Origin: Hetaerina americana
Lineage: Eukaryota; Arthropoda; Insecta; Odonata; Calopterygidae
Direction: 5' to 3'
DNA: 64,000 bases
Assembly: GCA_022747635.1 (NCBI GenBank)
Contig: JAKTNV010000060.1
Span: forward strand, 2,707,872-2,771,871
Shown here piece after piece: positions 32,405 to 43,100 of the stretch (its first letter is position 1; each line of letters starts with the position of its first letter). A model generated the notes under the pieces. The model saw only the letters and a program-made list of their open reading frames with translations, was not told the DNA's origin and ran no database searches. The translations under genes were made by a program, and so were the position numbers.

Positions 32405-34075
32405 ATATAATAATAATAATAATAATAATAACAAAAATGCATTTTATTTCTCCAGCAATCAAGTAGTTACAACTGTTACACTTGATATAAGACAAGTCAC
32501 GGGAAAGTGATAAAATACATTCATGGATTCAAGGCATTATCAAGAAATCCAGCAATTGAATAAAACATTTTTAATTTGAAAAACCTAAGTAGATTGACTT
32601 TAAATGCAGCCACACTATTATTGGCCTTAATCTAAGCTGGGGGAGGTTTATAAAGTAGAAGGCCCATAAAATTTGGGCCAGCATCTGCATTTTTATACCA
32701 ACATAAAATATGCAGCAGCTCATTACGCCTTGTAGAATATTTGTGGGTATCACAATGTTTCACATACTCGGATAGATTTCTTTTTGTATAAACCACAACA
32801 TGAAAAAAATGAATACATAGCACTGGCAATACATCCAATTTTTTAGACAGGGGATGGCAATGGGCATTGTGTTTTGCAAAACTCATTAGTGGAATGGCTC
32901 CCTTTTGGACCCTGAAAATAGCTAAGGCCTTAGATTAAGAACCCCAGGAAAGGATTCTATAAGCTTTGTGAGAATAAAATTCACCATAGTATAGTACACA
33001 GAGAACAGCCGCTGAAACTGTGGATCTAATGGACCTTATTAAAAAGCAGGCCGAGCTTAACTTACTGGTTGAAGTACTTATGTGTTCTTCCCAAGAGATA
33101 TGAGAATTGATGTGGAAACCCAAAAATTTGATATTTTGTACCTGTGGGATCACCTTCCCATCAACATCATTGGAAAGGACTTTGCTAGCTTTATTTTTAT
33201 TTGAAAAATATATAGGTGAGACTTTTCGATATTCAAATCTTGGAAATTATTATGACACTATGAGAGTAAGGTGTGACAAACCTGTTTACACTTAACTAAT
33301 TCATCAAAAGTAGGTGATACTAGAATAATGTTGTTGTGGGAACACCTCATTTAAGGACCTTACTGGGGGTTACAAAAGATGTACAATTTTTAGAAACAAC
33401 CACGTGTTGTATTCTATTAAATAGGTAGGATGTAATCCAAGCAATAGGTATGCGGCAAATAGCCATCCTTTGGAGTTTCTGGAGAAATAATTGATTGTCA
33501 ATATCAAGTTTGGAAAAGTCTGAAATAATAATTCCTGATGAATCATTAATATGAATTTGAGACTGAATGCTTCCTGGGTTTTTTTCTGTTGGTATTAATT
33601 ATTTTTCAGATTTCTCTAGATTTATTATCAGAGATAATGGTCCTATGATCATTATAACAATGTTTAGTTGACTGTAGCTTTTTACGGTAATGCTTTATCC
33701 TTTTTCATATTCAGTCTTAAGTTCACAATTAGTTTTACTAGAAATAGCCAGCTGTTTAAGATGCTGAGACATGAAACATATTTCATTACTTTTCAAAGGT
33801 TTACACCTAGAAGACTTGGTTCCTTGTTTAGTACTGAATAGGAATTAACATGTTTAAGTAGTGCAGAAATTTAGCAAAAAGTTATGAATGCTTTCATCAA
33901 AAGAGGCAGTGTTATATACATTGTGCCACTTCTCAAGCCATAAGAGATTCAAAAAATGATGAATTATAGAGCTATTGAAAGGTTGAGTGGGATAAACATC
34001 CAAAGGAATGTTAGCATTCATTAGAAAAGTAGTTACAATGGGATAATGGTCAAAAAGATGTGAGGGCATAGTCAT
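32405..34075 (-). mobile_element. 5'-truncated CR1/L2-like non-LTR element
   Basis: Minus strand: linker piece 34075-33854 (HLFDHYPIVTTFLMNANIPL), RT-tail piece 33153-32935 (VQNIKFLGFHINSHISWEEH), C-terminal piece 32886-32632 (EYVKHCDTHKYSTRRNELLH). The element ends in a (TTA)n tail whose complement is (AAT)n at 32409-32433, which fixes the 3' end. Confidence 0.78.
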
Positions 34076-34089
34076 AATAGTTACAAATA

Positions 34090-34138
34090 TAAATAATATA
34101 TATATATATGTATGTGGGTGTGTTTATATATATATATT

Positions 34139-34182
<44 letters not shown>
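34090..34182. repeat. (TA)n/(CA)n microsatellite
   Basis: Alternating TA then CA tract immediately left of the mariner derivative. Confidence 0.95.
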
Positions 34183-34190
<8 letters not shown>

Positions 34191-34939
34191 TCATCCGGAA
34201 AGTAGTACCCGTTCGTGAAATAAAGACACAAAAGTAAATATTAACAAACATAAAAAATTTTATTTGAAAGAGGATACTTTAAACTACTTCTCAACATAAT
34301 CTCCAAGCAAATTAAGGCATTTGTCATAACGTGTGACAAGTTTCTGTATTCCTGCTGCATAGTCCTTCGCCGCCAGCTCATTGAGATACGCGAGGGACCC
34401 ATCTTGCACAAATTTTTGCATAATGCAGATGGTGTTTAACAATTTCATGAACAATTGTTTGAGAAACATTGGGAAAATGCTCACAGATGTCATCAATTGT
34501 GACGCGCCGATCGTTCCTCACGAATTCGTCAACTGAGCTCACCAGTTGGTCTGTAATGACAGACGGTCTCCCCGAACGCTCATCGTCGTGTGTGTTCCCC
34601 CTCCCCATGTTGAAGTTGCGACACCACCGCCGAACAGACGACTCGTCCATTACATTGTCTCCATACACCTCCTTTAATTGGCGATGAATATCACATGGGC
34701 GAACGTTTCTTGCATTGAGGAATTTAATCACTGCCCTCACTTCACAACTGGCGGCGTTCTCAATTTTTTTAAACATTGTAAACAATCACAGAAACAACAC
34801 AGGCAATGCTAGCGTCACGCAACTTGGCTCAGAGAAGGCAGACAAGCCACTGAAGCCATCTGACCTCGTCCAGCGGCTACTCGCGTCGTCAGCACTTCAT
34901 GCGGCACGAACGGGTACTACTTTCCGGATGACCCTCGTG
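34183..34939 (-). mobile_element. 757-bp mariner deletion derivative
   Basis: Perfect 35-bp TIRs (34183-34217, 34905-34939; outer motif CACGAGGGTCATCCGGAAAG). It sits in microsatellite DNA, with TA at the right junction. The N-terminal transposase region (34785-34378) is followed by a C-terminal tail in another frame; the catalytic core is deleted. It could be mobilised only by a full-length relative. Confidence 0.92.
34378..34785 (-). pseudogene. Mariner transposase N-terminal DNA-binding domain, catalytic core deleted
   Basis: About 130 codons with paired helix-turn-helix regions: [62 protein letters not shown] and ICARWVPR. All three catalytic Asp are absent. The frame at 34496-34284 supplies the normal C-terminus (YAAGIQKLVTRYDKCLNLLG then DYVEK), showing an internal deletion with frameshift. 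The truncated protein could in principle bind TIRs. Confidence 0.9.
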
Positions 34940-34974
34940 TATATATATACACACAGACTATATATATACACACA

Positions 34975-35052
<78 letters not shown>
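34940..35052. repeat. (TA)n/(CA)n microsatellite
   Basis: Long TA run (34978-35052) with short CA interruptions, between the mariner derivative and the Penelope-like element. Confidence 0.95.
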
Positions 35053-35056
<4 letters not shown>

Positions 35057-35131
35057 AACACTTGTACCGAAAAACTCACACGAGCGGCACTATAATGGAC
35101 TGACACAAAACGCCAGCCAGCACCAGCCAAA

Positions 35132-37381
35132 ATGCCAGCCACTACCGAACAGTCCCAACACCCCTCTCCCTCCGACAATGCCCATGACATTGTAAACCTT
35201 TCAAACACCAGCCTTTCAGACAATGAAATATCCGTTCTTAGTAAAGGCCTATCCTTCTCCCCTACACGAAAAATAAACCACATAAACATACTCACTTATA
35301 CCCTCAATTTCGGCCGAAACCTTCGATGGCGCGCCTTCTGGAAATCACAAAGTAAACCTTTCAGTAACTTAAAAACCAATCCCGCACTTGACAAATTTTT
35401 CCCGGCTTCAACTCATGAGCCAAAACCCCTTCCTAGTAACCATCCTGTCAAAAATTTTATACGTCTCCTTATCGAAAAAGTTTCCAATCAATCCTTCAGA
35501 AAACATCTTAGACCGAAAAATAACCTCTCCATGAACGAACGTCATTCCCTAAAAACCCTACAGTCCAATCCTAACATCGTTGTTACCTCCGCCAGTAAAG
35601 GCTCCACTGTTGTAATTCTAAACACCAATGATTATATTTCCAAAGCCCTCGCTCACCTGAAGGATACATCCACCTATACCACTCTAACCAAAAACTCAAC
35701 ACAAACTTTCCAAACCAAAATTCGGTCTTTTCTCCTCCACTCCGGACCAGAAGAAGGCCTCACTTCCCAAGACATATCTCTACTTTCATCCCCAAACCCC
35801 AGAACACCCCAGTTTTATCTCCTCTCAAAAATACACAAACCCAACATCCCCTGTCGTCCTATAGTTTCCAGTTACAATTCTCCCAATGAAAGAATCTCCG
35901 CATTCCTTGACCACCACCTACAACCACTTGTACTCTCCCTGCCCTCCTTCACGAAAGACACGTACCACTTCCGTGACCGTCTAAATTCCATCTCTATTCC
36001 CTCCACACCCAACCTACTTATGGCCACCATCGACGTTACCTCACTTTACACTTCTATTCCCCATGCAGATGGTTTATCCTCCCTCCAGCATTATCTTTCT
36101 CTACGCCCCCTACCCCAGCGCCCCTCAACGGAATTTCTCCTCAATCTCTCCACTTTCGTCCTAACTAAAAATGCATTCACTTTCCAAAATTGTTTTTACC
36201 TACAGACAAAAGGCACAGCGATGGGAATGAGGATGGCACCATCATACGCCAATTTCTTCATGGGCCATCTAGAAGAGACTTTCCTGTCACAGCAACCCCT
36301 TCAACCTCTTTCCCGGGTCTGCTACATAGACGATATTTTTATTCTCTGGACACATGGCTCTGATTCTCTCAACAATTTCTTATCCGCCTTAAATTCATCT
36401 TTCACTGTTAAATTCACCTCTTCCATTTCAGACTCCACCATCACCTCTCTTGACACAAACATCTCACTTCAAAACAACAAATTCACTACTTCAGTACACA
36501 TCAAAGCCACTAATCATCAGCAATACCTACACCACACAAGCTGTCATCCTCAACACACAAAATGCTCGATTGCTAACTCTATCTCTATCCGCAGACACCG
36601 AATTTGCAACACCACAGCCACTCTCAACAAATACCTTGCCAATCTACACCTTGCACTCCTCAAACGCGGTTACCCAGAAAAGTTACTACGAAATAAAATC
36701 CACTGTTCTACCCGACCACATACACCACACAATAACAAGTCCACATCTCATGCAGGACTCAACCTTTGCACCACCTATTTCCCCGGATCACACAGACTGA
36801 AAACCCTCCTTAAAGAACTGTTTCCAATTTTACAAGACAATGATGCGACCTCATCCTTACTACCCCAATGCCCATCTATCCCATAGAGACAACCCGCCAA
36901 TCTCAAAAACCTTCTGAGATCCACCAACCCTTTGGCGCCCCCCCGTGACATATTTCCTAATATTTCCCCAACTTGCAACCGCCCCCGATGTAAAACCTGT
37001 CCTCTTATTATGCCTAATCCCCTCTCCCTACATCCCCTCATAGCCCCCTCACCTCCTTCCCACGGTAATTGCCTCTCAAAAAATATTATTTATCTTTTAT
37101 CATGCAAACATTGCACTTCCTTTTACATAGGTGAATGCATTACCCCCTTATCCATCCCAATGATAAATCACCGGTACTCCTGCAATTCTGCCTCACTCTC
37201 TTCTCTTCCTATCCCTTCACACGCCAATTCCCGCAACCTTTCATTCGACCAGTGTTTCGCTCTAAGCATCCTAGAATCCTTACCTGATTCAGCCACCAAC
37301 ATAGAGGTGAGAACTCGTGAATCCGCCTACATACTATCCTTCCGTTCCTTTAAAATTCCCACCCTTAACCGCCATATTTAA
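35132..37381 (+). CDS. Penelope-like RT and GIY-YIG endonuclease, one in-frame stop
   Basis: A self-copying enzyme of Penelope-like elements, related to telomerase RT. The first part (35132-36886, 584 codons) has LSKGLSFSPT near residue 36, STVVILNTNDY near 158, LLSKIHKPNIPCRPIVSS near 230-247, catalytic motif A ATIDVTSLYTSIPHADGL (D301), GTAMGMRMAPSYANFFMG near 361-378 and motif C CYIDDIFILW (DD 400-401). TAG at 36884-36886 interrupts the frame. The same frame continues to 37381 with a Cys-rich linker (CNRPRCKTC) and a GIY-YIG domain (IIYLLSCKHCTSFYIGE, then CFALSILES and RTRESAYI). The conserved Arg usually following the YIG block appears changed (PLSIPMINH). The frame is so clean that the stop looks recent; read-through is possible but not shown. 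Confidence 0.93.
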
Positions 37382-37466
37382 TTTCCCTCCCAGCATCCCC
37401 TCCACACCTCCCCTCCCCGCCCATAGCTCTTTCCCCTCTTCTCAGCAATAGCATATTTTCAGTCTC

Positions 37467-37502
37467 TCTTGAGGAAGGCCTCTGAGAGGGCCGAAAGCTC
37501 GA
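37467..37502 (+). ncRNA. Hammerhead-like motif in the Penelope 3' UTR
   Basis: Reads CTTGAGGAA, stem GGCC-TCTGAGAG-GGCC, GAAAGCTCG. Penelope-like elements of other animals carry CTGAGGA...GAAA hammerhead motifs at this place (established). Here the first core C is displaced (CTTGAGGA) and stem III is not obvious, so self-cleavage is uncertain. Confidence 0.5.
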
Positions 37503-37572
37503 ACAATTTACCATGTGAGTGTTCTTTTAAATGTGTCAATTCTTTTCTATTTGTGTTATATTGTGTCAGCCC

Positions 37573-37575
<3 letters not shown>

Positions 37576-37644
<69 letters not shown>

Positions 37645-37700
37645 CACATACACACCCACACACATACCCACACATAAATTGTGCATATATATATATATAC
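37576..37700. repeat. (TA)n/(CA)n microsatellite
   Basis: TA and mixed TA/CA tracts immediately downstream of the Penelope-like element. Confidence 0.95.
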
Positions 37701-37704
37701 ACAA

Positions 37705-40090
37705 TTGGTAAGCAATGTAAATGAGTCACTGGGTAGTCAGCGTGTCATTTGACATATGATTACTTAAAGCAGTGGATATTACATAGAGCGTGTCACAATC
37801 TGGGTATAATTGGAGATATAGGGGTCGTATCTTATCTCTTGCCTAATATTAATTGGAGATGTGGGTGGGTGTTTTCCTTGTCTTTTTTGGGATGGTGACA
37901 ATGGGAAGTCAAACTTGAGAAGTGGTGTACCAAGGTGCGTGTGGTTTGTCCTATGTGATGAGGAGAAAGTTGTGCTAACAGGTAGTAGGTAGTTGAGAGC
38001 AAGATAATGGACCTAGCTAGGAATGGGAGCTTGGCCAAAGGCCACCTCTTTTATAGTTCACCAATCCTACTCAGGAAGGTGGTGGAGGGATACATGTTGT
38101 GGTCTGGCAGCCATACTTAACACCACCCTTCATTGTCAGCATTACCTGTAGAGGAGAGGTTCTATGTAGCTCTGGGGGTGTCAAGTGGGGCAAGTGACAG
38201 TAACTTTTATATACTTCATTGTAATGACTTTATTGGATGAATGATATGTCAATATGAGGGAAAAATGTACCTGGCATTTTCTATTGCATCTTAATGAAGG
38301 CTTGGTTGACTACTTGGTCATAAAAGTAGACTAAGCATGCGACATTGAAATGGTTATTCTTACCTCATAGTTGAAGAGAGGAGGGAAATGAGCTAACAAG
38401 GTGATCACTATTAAAATTAGTTACCTCTACAAAGTGGGCTTTTCCCTAAGCAATATAAAGGTGCTACCTTAGGTACTAGCACTGCAAAATATTAGTGGCT
38501 TGTTGTTGTTGTTATTAGAGCTCTTTCTAATATTTGTACTAAGGTCCTCAGTGTGATCGTATCGGCTTATTGTTTGTGGATAACTTTCTTACCCGAGTTC
38601 CTGTGAGCATATAATTGTAATTAAGACAGAAGGATATGGTTAAGACCGTGGTTTCTTAAGATAACAGATGTAAGTGTGCAGGGGAAAGATTGAGTTGTAG
38701 TGTTGCCCTACTTTATTCCTGCTTGCCTGTCACTTGCTGGTACCAGAATTAGATTCACCTGAATATTAAAATTAATTTTTGTGGTTGAGGAGCTGAAAGT
38801 TATGCTCTATGAATCAATAATCAGACCAATGATATTTTATGTATAACCTGGATATTAATAAAAAATGGTAAAGTAATACTTTAAAAATAGTTAAAAAGTA
38901 CTGGGAAGGAAAAAAGGATACCATGGTAGAATAGAACAATACCTCTAGATACAAATGAATGAAGGATTGCATTCCAATGAAAAAATCAACTTAACAATCC
39001 CTTAAATATGCTATAGTGAAAAGCTCGAATTAAAGCCATTATAGTGAAAACAAATCTAGCTAAGGCTATGTTATTAAACCGCTATTAGGCTGTAGAATTG
39101 CTTCTGATATAATACCAGCCTTTATTCTAATATAGAATTACATTAAATCCACTATGAGTGGTGGAAGGTTATCAGTGCCTAGTGTTTCATTACATTACTG
39201 CTGTAGATCTCATTATAATTTTAGGCTGTAAATAAACCATCTGCTTCTACAAACGTATGCAATAAAATTTCCTACATTTCATTTACACAGATGATGGATA
39301 TTTGTGATACCAGGGATATTGTTCTCCTTATATCTGTTATCATGAAAAAAACACATCAAAAATCCTTTTAAGAATTCAGTAGGTGCTGTAGCCTAGTCTT
39401 TGTTATTATTACATAGTATTTGTATCAATGCATGGGTTATTAAAATAACCAATATTTTATCTTTTTGATATGAATTCATTGATTCTTAAAGCTATACCAG
39501 TGATATGCACAATTATTTTCACATTCAGATAGAAAATATTTTGGTTAGGTTAGGTTTTGGGTGGATGCAGGCTACCAAGTTATTCTCCTTGTCACCCAAA
39601 AACACGTAACCCAACCTCTTCCCTAAACTAAGCTGGTCTTCAACTTCAAGCACTTCCATACACCCTTCATTCTGTCTATCCTATCATATCTTATTTCTGC
39701 CCCTTTCTTGCTTGCTTTACATTCTCCCCTAAATCACAATTTTCGGCATTCATTAGCCAATTAATCAGCTTTGCATCCATTTTTGCTTTTCTCTAAGGAT
39801 CTCTCTCAGCAATCCCGTCTCCTCGCCTACCATGCACAACACCCCCTCTGATGCTTTTCTCCCTGTTTACTTTGCCTACCTATTCTTCTCCAAGCCCTTA
39901 TTTCAAAAGCCTTCCATGTCTACCTATCCTCCTGCTTCAATTGCTATTCAAATCCACAGGTACACTGGGGAAGCGCATGAACAACTTCATAAACAGTGTT
40001 CTTGTTGTTGTTGGATTTGAAATTGGTAGCTAATTGAACAATAATTTAATATTAATATTCGAACAATTTTTAAAAATGTTTACTGTATAA
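37705..40090. other. Intergenic region upstream of gene 2
   Basis: No recognisable coding sequence or repeat family. Two TTAGG-type units (GGTTAGGTTAGG near 39543) are too short to call telomeric. Gene 2 regulatory DNA and untranslated exons could lie here; nothing specific is visible. Confidence 0.35.
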
Positions 40091-40098
40091 ATGTGATA

Positions 40099-40125
40099 AT
40101 GGAAGAAGAAAACGTAATTATTGAG
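40099..40125 (+). CDS. Gene 2 exon 1 (putative start)
   Basis: ATG GAA GAA GAA AAC GTA ATT ATT GAG followed by donor GTAAATATT. Nine codons, phase 0. A short first coding exon; chosen because the frame and phase lead cleanly into exon 2. Confidence 0.5.
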
Positions 40126-43100
40126 GTAAATATTATACTTGATTGATGAAATTAATTATTTTGGTTGCAGTTTTGACATTTTATTTTTTCGTAGGGAACA
40201 GCGCTTTCCGACTCCTGGATGGATCTGGGTCGGGAAGAAGAGATAGAGGATAGATGTGTGGAAGTAGAGGAACCCCAGGTAATAAATAATTGAAGTCAAT
40301 GCTACTTTTATGTACATGTTTGTTGTTTGCCAGTGATATCTATGAGGAAATTATTGAATTTGTTTGCCATATTTTGTGGATCGCTGATATCTTTTCAATC
40401 AACTGTTATTGAGAAGCATTTATTTTTTCTGGGCTCTGACATTTTACTGGAATTCTGATTATTAACTACAGACCACAACTCTTTTGCTTGATTGGTAGAA
40501 TTCGAAATATTTTGTTTGACATTGTGATATTTTGCTTTCCTATGTGGCATCCTATATGGAATCACCTATTATAATAACTTTTCCGGGAGGAAAAACATTC
40601 GGGGAAGCACAGCTTGTTTCAGCATGGATCAAAGGAGTCACAGAAGCATTTCTTAATCCTAATTATTTTGGTTGCAGTTTTGACATTTTATTTTTTCGTA
40701 GGGAACAGTGCTTGCCAACTACTGGAAGGATCTGGGCTTAGAAGAAGAGTTAGGGGATGGATATGTGGAAGAGGAGGAACCTGAGGTAATAAATATTTCA
40801 AGGCAATGCTACTTTTATGTACAAGTTTTTCCTCGTGAGTTCGAAGCTGATGCTTTTTTATTCTTCTTAGGTTCCTCAGCCACTTAAATCCAAAGTTTCG
40901 CGCTTTCGAAATTTGCTATCGTCTCTGTTCAAAACATGGAGGTCACCCGGTGTGGTGAGTATGTCACTTAGAAAAAATATTTTTGAATATTGTAATGGTG
41001 CTCGTTTTTAGTTCTAATTATTCATTCAGATTTTCCAATCATGTTTCACATGATACGGCCCAAAGACCTAAACTTAAATTAGCTTCTGTAGAGAGTGAAT
41101 ATGTTTTTTCTACTTTATATAACTCCGCATAAAATTTTATTCAATACTGTTTTTGCTAAATAGCTGTAGAGTAAATGATATTGTCTCTTTTAAGCATAAG
41201 TCTTTGCTTTTCTATTATGGTGGAATGAATTTTGGAATGGACCTCTGTATTTTAATGGGCCAGCATGGTTAATAATGGGATCCCTTTTTTCACTGTTGTA
41301 CAGTAAACATGTTTGAGCATAAGTGTATGTTCAGGAAAGACAATGCCAAAAGTGGAAGGTTGTATCAGGCTGGCAAAAACTACGTCAGCACTGATGTAGT
41401 GCTTGCCATTTAGTGCACATGCTTATAGGCCTGGTTGAAAATTAAAACAAGGAAAACTGTGTTTGAAGTAAACGGAAATGTATAAATTTTGAATGTAACA
41501 TTTTAAGGTAGGGATTTTATGAGTTGTGTGCCCTAATTGTGCTCATATATGCAACTGATCTGTAACTATGCGACCAATGCAATTATATTTAGCTAACACT
41601 GCCTTGATAAAGTTATGCCCACCTTATTATTCATGATTTGTTTGTGTAATGCAATTGCCACTTGCACTGACATTACAAAATAGCAGGTTTTCTTGTGCAC
41701 GCATTTGCTTTTAATCCTATTTCTCTGAAACTACTGAACCCTCTTGATATTGTTTGGGCTTAATACTAGCAGTAATATATTTTCAAAGTATATTTACACA
41801 ACCTGTCATTACTCATGCCATGTACATACTTCCATCTATAATACAGTTATTGATAGAAACATTGAAGTTTTTGGTGACATTATACCTAATTTTTTTGCAC
41901 CTTGCTTTGTGTGAAACCAGTCAAGTCCTCATTTGCATTAAAATTTTCATGCTATTTTCAAATATTTCTTAAACAGCATTTAATAACTACCTGTTTGCTC
42001 TGTATTCTATCTATGCAGAATGAAACTGACATACATTTAATGTAGTTCACGTCATAATACTCCCTATATTACACCACTATAGACCACTATATTTATCTAT
42101 ATTTCCTCTTTCCATCTCTTGCTTTATATTTCCTAATTCTCCAGTCCTCAGCATTGTCCTAACATTCCAAGTTGCTATTATAATTAATGCGGTCTTCTTC
42201 TTCTTCATCTTCTGTGTTGCTGCTGTCGGTTTGCTTTACAAGGCTTTCATTAGATGACCACCGAGGAAGCCTTGCCTCTCCCACTGCCAGGCAAGGTACA
42301 CGGCCAATTGGGCTGAGTCCCATAGTTTCCAGGAATTTTTTTCTCTATATTGGCCATCATACAATCTTAGGAATCATAATTGAGGTGGTTTCCTGTTGCC
42401 TTTCTCAATGATGTTTTAGCGTGACACCATCACTCCAAGGCCACCCCTCTGGGTTCAGATGCCTTTGTAGCTGCCTCACTGAGGAAAAGATATGTGGACT
42501 GCCATTTGTCTGGCTCCTAACAGTCATTCTAGCTAGCACAAAATTTGTTCAAAAATATAACAAAAAACACAATTGAGTTGATTGATAAAATTTGCATATT
42601 TAATCCAACTAATTTCATCCCTAAACAGATCTCCTTTGATGTTAAGAATTAGTTCATCAGATCAGGAGAATTTCCTTACTGTCAATAATAATCTATATGG
42701 TCTGTTAAAAAAAGGAGAGACTGTTTGAATAAATTCTTGATTTTATTATTTACCCTATAATCATGCTTATCACCTTCAAAATACAGCCCTTATCTGACAT
42801 TACAATGCTCCCAATGGGGTTTACAGCTTTTGAACACCACCTGGAATGATTCTTTTCGGATGGCCTTAAATTTTGTCATGCAATTTTGTTGAATGCATTC
42901 AACAGTTTCAAATCTGCATCCTTTCAAGGTGGATTTTAACTTAAGAAATAGGAAAACGTCTGCTGGAGTAAGATACAGAATAAGGTGGCTGGGGAATCAT
43001 CGGTGTGATGTTGTGGCCTTAAACTCAGTAATAACCATTGTGTGTACCTACTGGTGAAGTTTTGTGATAAAACCACCAAGACTTGTTTTTCCACATTTTT

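Larger units (their letters stand above)
35053..37575 (+). mobile_element. Penelope-like retroelement, nearly intact, flanked by TA microsatellites
   Basis: A compact 2.5-kb element: a short leader (35053-35131), one long coding frame (35132-37381) with a single internal stop, and a 3' UTR containing a hammerhead-like hairpin (37467-37502). TA tracts abut both ends, consistent with microsatellite targeting or slippage at insertion. I do not see terminal repeats of the classical pLTR kind. Confidence 0.92.
40154..40828 (+). repeat. Exon-containing tandem duplication, period 507 bp
   Basis: 40154-40321 and 40661-40828 are similar end to end, from AATTATTTTGGTTGCAG to GCTACTTTTATGTACA, each with one 84-nt exon. 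Outside these 168-bp blocks similarity stops. Confidence 0.88.

Noticed and set aside
34897..35295. Minus-strand 132-codon open frame rich in YI repeats
   Set aside because: It is a translation of the TA microsatellite and overlaps the Penelope start; not a gene.
36450..36800. 116-codon plus frame inside the Penelope RT
   Set aside because: Out-of-frame shadow of the real coding frame, which has the RT motifs.
39543..39556. TTAGG units suggesting insect telomeric repeats
   Set aside because: Only two units; far too short and internal.
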